The notes beneath the pieces are model-generated. The model had not been told where the DNA came from and searched no databases. It worked only from the letters and a program-made list of their open reading frames with translations. Below, one piece after another: positions 17,160-26,540 of a DNA stretch of 64,000 nucleotides. The stretch spans positions 2,666,001 through 2,730,000 of the forward strand of contig NZ_CP137338.1 of assembly GCF_044923475.1 (NCBI RefSeq). The letters run 5' to 3'. Positions within the stretch are counted from its first letter, which is position 1; the number at the start of each line of letters is the position of its first letter. Made by a program: the position numbers and the translations under genes. Source of the stretch: JAAURS01 sp044923475 (GTDB lineage: Bacteria; Cyanobacteriota; Cyanobacteriia; Thermosynechococcales; Thermosynechococcaceae).

Positions 17160-18883
17160 GGGCTTGCTGAAAAAGTATAGAACGTAGGGATTACAGTTCA
17201 TCTGTCCGAACAAGGGGGTTGAAAAGTGCAAGAAAAAAGGCGAAAAATAGTCAAACCCCTTGCGCTTGAGTCGGCATGTATCGGACTTCACCCCCAGGCC
17301 AACTGTCCTTTGAGAACTTCTACCTGCCCTTCGGCGGCAAATTGTCCCGTGACAATCGCTGGGTAAAGCTGGCTAAACTCATCCCGTGGGAAACAGTAGA
17401 AGCGAGTTATGCCGACCAGTTTAGTGCCACGATGGGCGCACCAGCCAAACCGTTTCGAGTCGCATTGGGAACCCTCATCATCAAAGAGAAGCTCGGCACC
17501 AGCGATGAAGAGACCGTGGAGCAGATCCGCGAGAACCCATACTTGCAGTACTTCTTGGGATTTAGCGAGTATCGGGATGAAGCGCCATTTGACTCATCCC
17601 TGTTGGTTCACTTTCGCAAACGCCTGAGTCTGGAGCTAGTGGGTCAGGTCAACGAAGCCGTCGTGCAGAAGATGCAAGGAGTGGCAGAAGCTACTGAATC
17701 ACAGATGGCGGTATCGAGTGAAGCAGCATCTGAATCAGACCGTGATGACGATGAGCCACCCTCCCCCAATCAAGGGCAGCTCATCTTAGATGCGACCTGT
17801 GCCCCTGCGGATATTCGCTACCCGAGCGACTTGAGCTTATTGAATGAGGCTAGAGAGCAGAGCGAAGCCATCCTAGATGCCCTCTACGTCCAAGTGAGCG
17901 ACCAATTTAAGACCAAGCCTCGCACCTACCGAAAGCTCGCGCGCAAAGCGTATCTATCCATCTCGAAGCAACGAAAACCCAGCCGTCAACTCAGGAGAAA
18001 AGGGATTCGTCAGCAACTCAACTATCTGGGTCGCAATCTCAAGCATATTGATATCCTCATAACAGCTGGGGCATCCTTGGCACAACTGAGTCGGCGTCAG
18101 TATCGCCTGCTGTTGGTCATCACTGAAGTCGTCAGGCAACAACGAGCCATGTTTGACGCCAACATCCGTCGCATCGATGACCGGATTGTGAGCATCGCCC
18201 AGCCCCATGTGAGGCCCATTGTGCGTGGCAAAGCAGGCGTGCCCGTGGAGTTTGGTGCAAAGCTATCGGTCAGTTGTATCAACGGCTGTGTGTTTCTAGA
18301 CCGGCTCAGTTGGGACAATTTCAATGAGTCGACCCATCTCCAAGACCAGGTGGAAGCTTATCGGGCTCGGTTTGGCTGCTATCCCGAGTCGGTTCATGCC
18401 GACCAGATTTATCGCACTCGCGCCAATCGCAGTTGGTGTAAGGCGCGTGGTATCCGATTGAGTGGCCCGCCTTTGGGCAGGCCGAAGCAAGACCCATCGG
18501 TGCAGGCTCAACTCAAGCGACAGGCGCGTCAAGATGAGAAAGTCCGGGTCTGGATTGAAGGTAAGTTTGGTCAGGCCAAGCGACGCTTTTCTCTGGCACG
18601 GGTGATGGCGAAATTGGCCCACACGGCTCAAAGTGCCATTGCGATTACGTTTCTCGTGCTCAATTTGGAGCGTTGGCTCGCTGGGCTCTTAGCCTTGCTT
18701 TTTTGGCTTTTCGATCTGTGTCTGCAAGTCCTTCATGGCGGGATGGAGCGTGACGAAGCCGCTCAGCTGACGATGGGAGAATCGATGTCCTTTGTGTCCA
18801 TTACTGAGCATTCATATCCAGCTATGTCTGAATTGGCGATCGCGTTGCCAATCTCAGTCTGAAATGACTTTTTCAGCAAGCCC
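17160..18883 (+). mobile_element. Insertion sequence, 1724 bp, inside the STAND NTPase gene
   Basis: Perfect terminal inverted repeats GGGCTTGCTGAAAAAGT / ACTTTTTCAGCAAGCCC and a 6-bp target duplication TAACTA (17154-17159 and 18884-18889). One long intact transposase ORF. Excising it with one duplication restores the host reading frame exactly, so the insertion is the only lesion seen at that point. Confidence 0.93.
17276..18862 (+). CDS. DDE transposase (IS5/IS1182-like)
   Basis: 528 residues. The N-terminal part GQLSFENFYLPFGGKLSRDN, then LGTLIIKEKLGTSDEETVEQ and NPYLQYFLGF is typical of IS5-superfamily (IS1182-like) transposases with an N-terminal DUF772-type domain. LILDATCAPADIRYPSDLSL carries the first catalytic Asp, and EGKFGQAKRRFSL the catalytic Glu region. 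The ORF is uninterrupted. Exact family is not certain. Confidence 0.85.
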   Translation: MYRTSPPGQLSFENFYLPFGGKLSRDNRWVKLAKLIPWETVEASYADQFSATMGAPAKPFRVALGTLIIKEKLGTSDEETVEQIRENPYLQYFLGFSEYRDEAPFDSSLLVHFRKRLSLELVGQVNEAVVQKMQGVAEATESQMAVSSEAASESDRDDDEPPSPNQGQLILDATCAPADIRYPSDLSLLNEAREQSEAILDALYVQVSDQFKTKPRTYRKLARKAYLSISKQRKPSRQLRRKGIRQQLNYLGRNLKHIDILITAGASLAQLSRRQYRLLLVITEVVRQQRAMFDANIRRIDDRIVSIAQPHVRPIVRGKAGVPVEFGAKLSVSCINGCVFLDRLSWDNFNESTHLQDQVEAYRARFGCYPESVHADQIYRTRANRSWCKARGIRLSGPPLGRPKQDPSVQAQLKRQARQDEKVRVWIEGKFGQAKRRFSLARVMAKLAHTAQSAIAITFLVLNLERWLAGLLALLFWLFDLCLQVLHGGMERDEAAQLTMGESMSFVSITEHSYPAMSELAIALPISV

Positions 18884-20962
18884 TAACTAGAGATCTCAAT
18901 ATATCGAATGCCAATTCATGGCTAGTATCACCAATGAACAGAGAAGTAGTCTCAGGTTCATTCACCCATGTAAAAGAATAGTCCTGAGCATATTTTATGA
19001 GAAGAGCATTCGCAATAATGTATCCTCCGAGGGCATCATAGACCGGAGTAACAACATATTCATATGGTTCAGCGCCAGGGTTCTTAAAGATAACTCCCTC
19101 TTGCGCTAGAAGATTAACAATACTGCTATCCCATAAAGGAGTGTCAGACACAGCAGTACGGAATTTCTTCTCACTAATCTCTCGCTTTCCAGATTGCCAT
19201 AATTCGATTCCTAGCGTATAAAACGCCTTATCAACCTCATCAGTCGTATAAGTATGACTGAGACTAGTCATCTCAGATATTCGTTCAGTTATATTAGCAA
19301 TATATTTTTCAAATAGTGGTGAAAGTGATGTAGGGAAATAATCAATCTTGACTTCAGATTCTCGTTTAGGGTTGGTGACTTCGCAGAAGATTCTTAATGT
19401 CAGTGGATGTTGGAGAAAATCAACAGGAATTGCCGCATCGCCAGGGTTGATCTTAAAGTAATTAAAATACTTCTCGATTGCCTCGTCAGCATCAACACCA
19501 AAACCTTCACTCTCTATTGTATTGATATCATCAGGGAGAGCCATAAGTGCAAATGACTCTCTAGTTTCAGTTTGTGGCTCTCGACGCTGCTCCCAATCTC
19601 CTCTCTTTCGTTCTCCAGTTCTCAATGTGCAAACTACTAGAACATTAGGAAAATTTTTCACAATTTCGCTCAGCGAAGCTAATTCAGGCTTCCAATCTTT
19701 GGGGTTTTCGGCTTCGTTGAGTCCATCAATTAGGACTGGCAGACGACAACCCGCACGCTTCCCCGCTGCGTCTACTGCTGCCAGTAAACTCTCCATACTA
19801 GGCATAGGAGTGCCGTTAATTGAAAAGCTTTTAGCAAGATCATTAAGCGATTGCCCCTTATGAAGATTACGGCCTTGTAGAAAAACACCTGCGTGTCTAT
19901 GTCTATTTTCCTGTGGAGCAGTTAGCTGAGCAGCCATCTGAGTCTTTCCACCACCTGCATCCGCCAGAATCGCAACTAAACCAACGCCAAGGAATTCTTC
20001 AGCTTCATCGAGAAGGGCTTGCGCTGTAAACATATCGTCTAGAGCATTAGTGGCATACAGGGAAGTAGGATGGTTCGCAGAACGTAAGTGTCTAGGTGTT
20101 GAACGAACATCTAAACTAATTAGCGTTTTGCGTTCTTTTAGTTTTTGCTGGATAACGTCAAGATCCCCATCCGCAAGAATTTCATGAAAATGGACGAGGG
20201 TATCGGCAAATTCTAAGCAAGCATTCACAAAAGAAGCCATATAAGGCTTTAATTTGGGTACAGCATCTTCTATTCCTCGTAATATTAGTTCAGATGCTTT
20301 TTTTAGACTCTCACCTGCCTCGACCAACTCTTCCCACGAACTTGCCTCTCCCAACATTCTCCGAATCTCTCGCTCAGCGTCAACGGATTGGTGGACTGTT
20401 TCCATCCATCGTTCTCGGATAGGTTGAATGGCGATGCGGTGACGCTCTGCCAGATTATGGGGCGTTAAAACCAGTTCACAAAAGTAAGTACTTCTGAGTA
20501 TTAATCCGTCACCACTGAGATAAGTATCAAGTTCTTCTTCCGTCCACAAGTGTAGTTTATATTGCGTCGAAAGGTTATAATACCATTGCTGGTCTGTTTT
20601 ACTGAGTGTGTAACGCGTCCAGAGAACCCAATCCGTAAGATTTGGCAACTCCTTTTCAGTTTTTCTTAATGAGTCTTCAATATCTTTCCGACTAGCCGCT
20701 TTTAAATCACCATTTTGATTTCGCTGGTATAGCTTGCATTGCCATCCAAACCAATGCGATGCATCACCAAGATCACATGATTCAGTAAATTTGACATGAA
20801 ATTCAACACCAGGTTGATTTACTAATGCCTTGAAATGCCCAAAACGTCCATAGTGCAACCTCATAAGACCGCGACATAGATTTTCGAAGTTGCGGCTTTT
20901 TGCATCTGGTAGTGAGTCAAATTTTTCCCAATCTAGAGAAGGCATCTTAATTCCTAAAAATT

Positions 20963-21358
20963 CTATTTGCCATGCTCAGGCTTATCATCGGGGTAATCGT
21001 GTGCCGAAAATATTTCGATTTTTGCCCCTTTATCAAGCATTAATTTTATAAATGCAGAGATTTCCGATTCATCAGTTGTTAGAATTATCTTATCTCCTTT
21101 GACCCAAGTACTTGTATCAAACAAAAAATGTTCAAGTTCTATCGGATCCAAAGTATAAATGTTTGCTTCCTTTAGAAGTTCAAGTACCCCCTCTCCAAAA
21201 CGTCTTCTGACACTACCAACCTCAATTTTGTCAGCTAATTTTTCAGTCAATTTATCAATTATCTCTTTTGTTTGTTCTGCATCATTAGCACTTTTAAATT
21301 TTCCGATCATAACTAAATTCATTGAATGCTCAGACCCATAGCCATTCCAGATTTTCAC
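20963..21358 (-). CDS. 131-residue hypothetical protein of the radical SAM / STAND operon
   Basis: Starts MKIWNGYGSEHSMNLVMIGKF and continues with a charged helical stretch and a C-terminal alpha/beta part (KGDKIILTTDESEISAF, AKIEIFSAHDYPDD). The opening WNGYGSEHS reads like a conserved family motif (possibly DUF6375), but I know no function. It lies 17 bases upstream of the STAND gene and 11 downstream of the radical SAM gene, so the three are probably cotranscribed. It could be a partner, substrate or inhibitor of the STAND protein. Confidence 0.75.
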   Translation of the reverse strand: MKIWNGYGSEHSMNLVMIGKFKSANDAEQTKEIIDKLTEKLADKIEVGSVRRRFGEGVLELLKEANIYTLDPIELEHFLFDTSTWVKGDKIILTTDESEISAFIKLMLDKGAKIEIFSAHDYPDDKPEHGK

Positions 21359-21369
21359 AAGTCCACCTC

Positions 21370-22304
21370 TTAGTCGTTTGTAGCCAATTTATAAAGCGCT
21401 GACATTACTCCATTCTCAAGAATCCAAACCCCGCTGGTGTCGTATGACGTTCGTTTCAAAAATCCTGAGGCATCTATGTGGGCAAAAGCATTAAGCCTAG
21501 TTTCCTCAGCAAGAGGGTTGCACGTCGGAAGACCATCTGCTCCACCTTCACTAACTGCAAGAGGGATACTCCCACGATATTCAGTTACCCATTCTTGTAA
21601 TATGTTCCAAGTATCCTTATCAATACCTTTGGATTTTTTGGTAGGTTGTTCAGGCAGCAGCAAAAATTCGGAGCAACCAAGTTCAGTAGCAATTTCAATG
21701 GCTGTCTCAAGATCACAATGGTTTTCGAGTTGACGACAAAGTTAATTCCAAATGGGGCAATAGAGCTAAGAGCAATGATATGTTGAATTAAGGCATCAAA
21801 AGACCGTTCTCGGATGGATTCATAAGTAGCTCTAACCCCGTCCATACTCACTCTAATAAAATGCACGTTCCCTGCAAGTTTTTCAATTAACTGGGCACTG
21901 AGATGATGACCATGGGTCGTCATAGTAACAGCAAGACCTGTATTTTTAGTTGTATAGGCACAAAGTTCTGCAAAATATGGATAAAGTGTAGGTTCCCCAC
22001 CCCCAAAACCTACACCAATGCAGCCATTGACATCTAGATCGATAAGCCAGCCTTTCAACCTGTTAAAATCCAATACCGCAGGTTTCTTTGGCGCATAGCA
22101 GTGATGGCAGGCAAGATCACAAGTATTTGTTAATGCAATTGATACTTGACGTGGAGCAGATGACCATTTACTTGGAGGTAATTTAATTTCTTCTACAAGC
22201 AAATTTATGCCAGTGTTGCGATTGAAGAGGTGCAGACCTGCGGCTCCGGCACGAAATTTTAAGTGGCAAGTCCCATTATTCTGAATTTTATTGGCTATGG
22301 CCAT
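21370..22304 (-). pseudogene. Radical SAM protein, one-base frameshift
   Basis: Residues 62-69 carry the CxxxCxxC cluster motif (TCDLACHHC), ~100-106 the SAM-binding GGGEPTL, and MTTHGHHLS with VSMDGV follow the usual radical SAM order. Frame is lost after VNSKTIV (about 21717). The correct continuation DLETAIEIATELGC ... LLPEQPTKKSKGI ... CNPLAEETRLNAFAHID is in another frame and ends at 21370. One missing base explains it. The intact protein would be ~310 residues, an AdoMet/4Fe-4S enzyme of unknown substrate. First gene of the operon with the 131-residue gene and the STAND NTPase. A sequencing error would restore it. Confidence 0.8.
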
Positions 22305-22510
22305 GTTAGAGCGATTAAGTTAATTCCCTCTTAACAAGATAGCTCAATCCGTTGAAAGTGTCTCTAGATAAAGCATATTGTCAATTTTTGCAGAATTTAC
22401 CCTATTGCTAACTAGAATCGCCTGCATAGGCGCATCTGGGAAAGGGTGCAACAAATCCGATAACGATTGACTGCACTGAACATGGGGGTCAAGCATCGCC
22501 CATAATCCTC

Positions 22511-23815
22511 CTTGATGGTGCAGAAAAGTCATGAAGACCTTACCAGCAGGCAATATTCAAATCTGTCAAAGGTGACAGAGAGGGGCATTCAATGTGATGC
22601 TTAAGTTCCCAAACTCAGAGCAATCCTATGTCAACCCCTCAACTCTATCGTCAACTGCAAACTCAACTGAGTCAATGGGTCACACCCAAAGATAAACGTC
22701 ACCTTACTGTGTTTGCTGAAAACATCGCTGCAATCCTCCAAGCCCAAAGTGGCAGCTTAAGCCATTGGCTGACTTATTTGAGTCATCGTCGTTGTAAAGC
22801 CCGCTCTCACATGGAACGACTGAGCTACTTCGTTCATAATCCCAAGATCACCTCAGAAACATTCTATGTTCCATTACTGCTTCAATTTCTTCAAGCGTGG
22901 GCGGGCATGGCGACGACATTGACCCTGGATACAAGCATGCTGTGGGATGAGTATTGCCTGATAGAGGTCTGTCTGACCTGGGGAGGGCGCTCTTTTCCTT
23001 TGGCTCAAAAGGTGCTCAAGCATGGCAGTGCTACGGTCGCTTTTGCGGACTATTGCTCAGTGCTGGATGTGGCTGAGACGGTCTTACCCGCTGATTGTCA
23101 AATCACACTATTGGCTGACCGAGGCTTTGAGCATGGTGAGTTAATTCGTTGGCTACGGAGCCATCAATGGTCTTGGGCAATTCGCGCTAAATCCGATTTG
23201 AGGGTCACGTTGTCTAATGCTCAAACCGAGTCGGTTGCTGACCTGCTGCCAGAGCCTGAACAAGCTTTTCTATTTTCTGATGTCACGATTCTTGAAGATA
23301 TCCACTGTCATTTGGCGACCGCTCGATTATCCATCGCCCAGGAGGCTTGGGCTGTGATTACAGATAAATCGCCTTCTGTGCAAACCTTCGCGCTATATGG
23401 TCAACGTTTTGGTGGCATTGAACCCCATTTCAAGGATTACAAGTCTGCCGCCTTTGAACTGCCTCGTTCTAAACTCAGAGATGCCCATGCTTTAAGCCGA
23501 CTGCTGATGTTACTGGCGGCTGCGACCATTATTGCCATTTGCGTTGCCATTGAAACGATCGCTCAAGGCGCACTAAAGTCCATTGATTGGCATGCTCACA
23601 GGGGATTGAGTTTTCTGCAAATCGGGCTAAGACGGATTAATCAGTTGTGCTATCAAAGATTACCGCTGCCACCCTTGAGATATTTGCCACGATGTAATCC
23701 ACCACCTGCTTATGCCTCTCTCAAGAAGCGAGATGCGATGAACACTCGCATTGAGTTTGCCAAGGTGACTGTCTTCTAAAGCTTTCAGCTCCTTTGAGTT
23801 TTCTGCACCACTAAG
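22511..23815 (+). mobile_element. Insertion sequence (IS4-like), 1305 bp, inside an SRAP pseudogene
   Basis: Bounded by a 9-bp direct repeat ATAATCCTC (22502-22510 and 23816-23824). The ends are imperfect inverted repeats: CTTGATGGTGCAGAAAAGTCA on the left against CTTAGTGGTGCAGAAAACTC read inward from the right. One intact transposase ORF. Confidence 0.83.
22628..23779 (+). CDS. IS4-like DDE transposase
   Basis: 383 residues. LTLDTSMLWDEYCL holds the first catalytic Asp, ITLLADRGFEHGELIRWL the second, and YGQRFGGIEPHFKDYKS the Y-x2-R-x3-E motif with the catalytic Glu; this is the IS4-type signature. Uninterrupted and inside recognisable terminal repeats, so probably active. Confidence 0.88.
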   Translation: MSTPQLYRQLQTQLSQWVTPKDKRHLTVFAENIAAILQAQSGSLSHWLTYLSHRRCKARSHMERLSYFVHNPKITSETFYVPLLLQFLQAWAGMATTLTLDTSMLWDEYCLIEVCLTWGGRSFPLAQKVLKHGSATVAFADYCSVLDVAETVLPADCQITLLADRGFEHGELIRWLRSHQWSWAIRAKSDLRVTLSNAQTESVADLLPEPEQAFLFSDVTILEDIHCHLATARLSIAQEAWAVITDKSPSVQTFALYGQRFGGIEPHFKDYKSAAFELPRSKLRDAHALSRLLMLLAAATIIAICVAIETIAQGALKSIDWHAHRGLSFLQIGLRRINQLCYQRLPLPPLRYLPRCNPPPAYASLKKRDAMNTRIEFAKVTVF

Positions 23816-23918
23816 ATAATCCTCAGGGCTTAAAATTACAGACATTCGGTCATGAATCGGCTGCAACAGACCATTCGCCGCAGTCGTCAAAACCGTGCAA
23901 GTTTTAAAGGCCGAAAGC

Positions 23919-23966
23919 CCTTGCCACATCCTCCGGTGATCGCGCCAGAGTAAAACGTCCAAACAT
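23919..23966. repeat. SRAP 5'-end repeat, copy A
   Basis: AGCCCTTGCCACATCCTCCG then GTGATCGCGCCAGAGTAAAA: the reverse complement of the first ~17 codons of an SRAP gene, repeated at 25911, 26998 and 28250. Confidence 0.7.
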
Positions 23967-24069
23967 GGCTTCCTTCCTTCCTCAGATGCACCTCAGACGA
24001 GAGTGCCCCTTTGAATGGTTTTGCGGAGGAAATGCGATCGCCTTAGCCGTCTGACCAACCAAACCCTTC

Positions 24070-24459
24070 TTATCGAATCATCTGAATATTCAGACCCACT
24101 TGAAGCCCAGCCCAAACTCGATCCGCAGTCAAGACCGACAACTTCTGTTGAATAGCCAAACTCAAACAAGCTCTGTCTCCCAGCGATAGCCCCAAACCCT
24201 TCGTATTGGTGCGTAATAGACCTGAAATAAAACTCTGCTCCTCATCAAATGGAATAATCAGCACCTTCAGCACCTCAAAAATCTCCCGAATCTCCACTTC
24301 ACTGAACCCTTTATCCATCAGCTTCGATACCACCTCAGCCACATTCACTGAACTCATACAAGCAGTGGATATAACCGCAGCAACCTTCTCAGAACCAGGT
24401 TCTTGATTAATAAGTGCTAACAGTGCCGAAGCATCCAAAACCACCCTACTCCCGCTCAC
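24070..24459 (-). CDS. PIN-domain toxin (VapC-like)
   Basis: 129 residues with PIN-type acidic landmarks: VVLDASALLALINQEPGSE (first Asp), SSVNVAEVVSKL (Glu), SLGDRACLSLAI (Asp) and LTADRVW (Asp). These would bind Mg and cut RNA. It overlaps the upstream 85-residue gene by 14 bases, as in type II toxin-antitoxin operons. Confidence 0.82.
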   Translation of the reverse strand: MSGSRVVLDASALLALINQEPGSEKVAAVISTACMSSVNVAEVVSKLMDKGFSEVEIREIFEVLKVLIIPFDEEQSFISGLLRTNTKGLGLSLGDRACLSLAIQQKLSVLTADRVWAGLQVGLNIQMIR

Positions 24460-24703
24460 TTTCTGCCCTTCGCTCCCGAATTAACTCCTCCGACAAAGAA
24501 TATCCTTCCGGTATATGCCGACGCACCATCGCCTGTACCCTTGCGATCGCCTCTTGCATCGGTAGCTCTTGGTTTTCCGTCAAAGCGGGTTCCTGCACCA
24601 AAACAATCACCTCAGCATCCATTCCCTCATTCAGTTCGGAAGCAGGAATTTCAATCCGGCCACCAGACTTGATTTTTACCATCCGTCGAATTGCCTGTAT
24701 CAT
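24446..24703 (-). CDS. Antitoxin partner of the PIN toxin (AbrB-like start)
   Basis: 85 residues. The N-terminal VKIKSGGRIEIPASELNEGM resembles a swapped-hairpin DNA-binding domain, and the C-terminal part is charged and helical (YSLSEELIRERRAES). Placed directly before the PIN toxin with overlap. It would bind the toxin and the operon promoter; inferred. Confidence 0.7.
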   Translation of the reverse strand: MIQAIRRMVKIKSGGRIEIPASELNEGMDAEVIVLVQEPALTENQELPMQEAIARVQAMVRRHIPEGYSLSEELIRERRAESERE

Positions 24704-24855
24704 CCCATTCGTGCTCCACCAAAAAGAAACTTAAATGCTCATCACTTCATTGCTAGACCTATCGCAGCGCCTCAGGCCGTACTTCAGAGGCGATCGCCTC
24801 ATTGGATAGTTTTGCGGAGGAACTGCGGACTCTTGGTGCGCAGCGATCGCTTAAC

Positions 24856-25683
24856 CTATCTTTCATTGAGCCAACTCAATAAATCAGACAATGTTGAAAA
24901 ATCTAAAAGAGCATCGCCCAGTGCTTCTAAATCTGGCGACGATAGACCTTGAATTTGTTGCTGTACCTCAGGTGCGATCGCACCAAGCCTGCGTTCCAAC
25001 TGACGCAAAATAATTTTAGCCTCCCCTTCCTGTAGAGCCTCTTGATAAACTCGGGTTTGTTTTAATTCGCTTAGACCAAACATACGTTCAATTGCCTCAC
25101 GACTCAGTTGTGGGAATTTATAGACCATGATTGTCTCAATGAGATCTATTATCCCCCTATTCTCAAGGTTTGACTGCTCCTCAACGCTCGAAATGGGCAT
25201 CAATCGTTTCGCCAATTCAAATGCCCGATCGGATTCGGCAAGAATGAGCTGCATTAACCCAATCCCCAGAGAATCACCCGAGCTAGCCTCAAAATCATCA
25301 AGGTAAACACGCTGGACCTGAGAACTATCCAATAGCGTTCTAAATAAATGAATTTGGTTCGGTTCAGCACTGCGATCTGGGAAAATGACAACTGCACGCC
25401 AGTCTACAGTTTGCGGATTTTGACGGAGAAATAAGAATAGTTCAGCAAAAAAGCGATAGTAAAACTCGACATCCTTCTGAAACTGTACTTCCACAAACCA
25501 AACCGTTTGCTCAAAAGCATCATGGCGTGGTAGAAAGACCCCATCAATCCGAAAAGCCGTTTGCTTAAGTTCAACCGAACGAAATTCGTAACTTTGCCCA
25601 AGTTGCTTTGACAAGCCTATCAGTTCAAAAAAGAGGCCAGGAGCCGTCTGAAAGATTTTGTAAAAGATAGAATCCGTTTTCAA
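24856..25683 (-). CDS. Rpn-family PD-(D/E)XK protein (DUF2887 / DUF4351)
   Basis: About 275 residues. KTDSIFYKIFQTAPGLFFEL opens the family domain; FRIDGVFLPR and WFVEVQFQKD hold the D...E-x-Q nuclease pattern. The C-terminal ILRQLERRLGAI ... LEALGDALLDFSTLSDLLSWL is the DUF4351 tail. I chose a TTG start at 25683 because similarity begins there; the ORF opens further upstream. Rpn proteins are recombination-promoting nucleases related to transposases and occur in many diverged cyanobacterial copies. Confidence 0.78.
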   Translation of the reverse strand: MKTDSIFYKIFQTAPGLFFELIGLSKQLGQSYEFRSVELKQTAFRIDGVFLPRHDAFEQTVWFVEVQFQKDVEFYYRFFAELFLFLRQNPQTVDWRAVVIFPDRSAEPNQIHLFRTLLDSSQVQRVYLDDFEASSGDSLGIGLMQLILAESDRAFELAKRLMPISSVEEQSNLENRGIIDLIETIMVYKFPQLSREAIERMFGLSELKQTRVYQEALQEGEAKIILRQLERRLGAIAPEVQQQIQGLSSPDLEALGDALLDFSTLSDLLSWLNER

Positions 25684-25688
25684 TTGCG

Positions 25689-25859
25689 AAATTGACACGC
25701 TACGAAGCGCTGTTACAGAAAAACCAAGAATACACCTTATCCGACACCGAACGCACAGAATTAACAACCCTGAGGATTGAATGCGATCGCTTCATGCTGT
25801 GCAAAGCCCAAGCCGCAGCAATTCTGCGCTGGCGCGGCGATACAGTCGTTCATCCTTAA
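25689..25859 (+). pseudogene. C-terminal remnant of a small helical protein
   Basis: The plus strand reads KLTRYEALLQKNQEYTLSDT, ERTELTTLRIECDRFMLCKA and QAAAILRWRGDTV then stop. This looks like the conserved end of a ~100-residue helical protein found in cyanobacterial genomes near PIN-type toxins. No start codon or N-terminal half is present; the 5' side runs into the Rpn gene on the other strand. Confidence 0.45.
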
Positions 25860-25910
25860 ATCTTTGTGTCAGCCTATATTCTTGAAAGCCTGAAAATTCG
25901 CGCACCTGAA

Positions 25911-25977
25911 TTATGCCAAAAGTCCTTGCCACATCCTCAGGCGATCGCGCTAAAGTAAAACGTCCGCACTTGGCTCT
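25911..25977 (-). pseudogene. SRAP gene 5' fragment, copy B
   Basis: Reads KCGRFTLARSPEDVARTFG, where the expected ATG start is AAG (25969-25971). After FG the sequence leaves the family (IIQVREFSGF). A ~65-bp relic, one of four SRAP N-terminal pieces within 4.5 kb. Confidence 0.65.
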
Positions 25978-26141
25978 AGGTGGCGCTAACAATAGAGAAA
26001 CAGGCAATCCCAAAAACTCAAACCTAGTCCAACTGGATTTGAGGCACTCCTAAGCTGGCGATAGAAACGCCATCTACGTGCATATTGGAAATCGCCCATT
26101 ATCGTTCAGCCAAAAGACTGCGATCGCCCGACAACAACAAT

Positions 26142-26540
26142 TCAAGTAAACAAACTTGGAGAAACCTTAAAATACTCCCCCAACGCCTTCGCCTGTACCT
26201 TGCTTATCGAACGTTTACCATTAATCACCTCAGACACAACCTCACTCGAACCAATAACACCCACCAAATCAGCCTGACGAGTCCCGGTTGATTCCATAAC
26301 ATGCTGCAAAATTTCATAGGGTTGAGATTCATCCATTGGATAATGCTGAGCCTCATACGCCTCAATCAAAGTGACCAACAACTTATGCAAAGCTCCTTCT
26401 TCCGGCGATCGCGCCTTAGCAAACGTGAGCTGTTCCACCACCGCCAAAGCGCGATCGTACTCCTCCTCCGTTTCAATTACCTTTGGAGAAAACTCAGCAA
26501 TCAGATCTCTATAAACAACATGATTAAAAGTAAGGGTCAT
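26142..26540 (-). CDS. higA: HigA-type antitoxin / HTH regulator
   Basis: 132 residues. The C-terminal half is an XRE-type helix-turn-helix (ILQHVMESTGTRQADLVGVI, then VSEVINGKRSISKVQAKALG) as in HigA antitoxins. The N-terminal region EEEYDRALAVVEQL is the usual extension. It follows the HigB-type toxin gene with a 17-base overlap; toxin-first order is characteristic of hig loci. Confidence 0.82.
   Translation of the reverse strand: MTLTFNHVVYRDLIAEFSPKVIETEEEYDRALAVVEQLTFAKARSPEEGALHKLLVTLIEAYEAQHYPMDESQPYEILQHVMESTGTRQADLVGVIGSSEVVSEVINGKRSISKVQAKALGEYFKVSPSLFT

Larger units (their letters stand above)
14923..20945 (-). pseudogene. Avs-like STAND NTPase with PD-(D/E)XK N-terminus, split by an IS
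   Basis: Removing the IS (17160-18883) and one copy of the TAACTA duplication joins both halves in frame (DILRSLV-TLAPHR-MQGRHFW) into a 1430-residue protein. Residues ~40-75 hold a Mrr/restriction-like nuclease (E48 in PGVEFH, Q69-C-K71 in GWQCKLY). Residues 329-335 are a Walker A (DAGGGKT) and 402-411 a Walker B (LPVLIDGLNE). The large C-terminal half contains KIDRYGKKYSWIAFFE and GEIPWCGTF, patterns I associate with the C-terminal sensor part of Avs (antiviral STAND) proteins. Such proteins recognise phage proteins and activate the N-terminal nuclease. As it stands only a 690-residue N-terminal piece could be made from the native start. Third gene of an operon with a radical SAM gene and a 131-residue gene. 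Confidence 0.82.
22344..23966 (-). pseudogene. SRAP (YedK/HMCES-like) gene split by an IS, copy A
   Basis: The N-terminus at 23966 reads MFGRFTLARSPEDVARAFGL; the catalytic Cys2 is replaced by Phe. After an internal deletion the catalytic-domain end TVLTTAANGLLQPIHDRM and SVILSPEDY follows, then the IS. Beyond it LWAMLDPHVQCSQSLSDLL, HPFPDAPMQAILVSNRVNS ends the gene at 22344. SRAP proteins crosslink abasic sites in single-stranded DNA through Cys2. This copy was already decayed before the IS came: joining the two sides does not restore frame. Confidence 0.75.
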
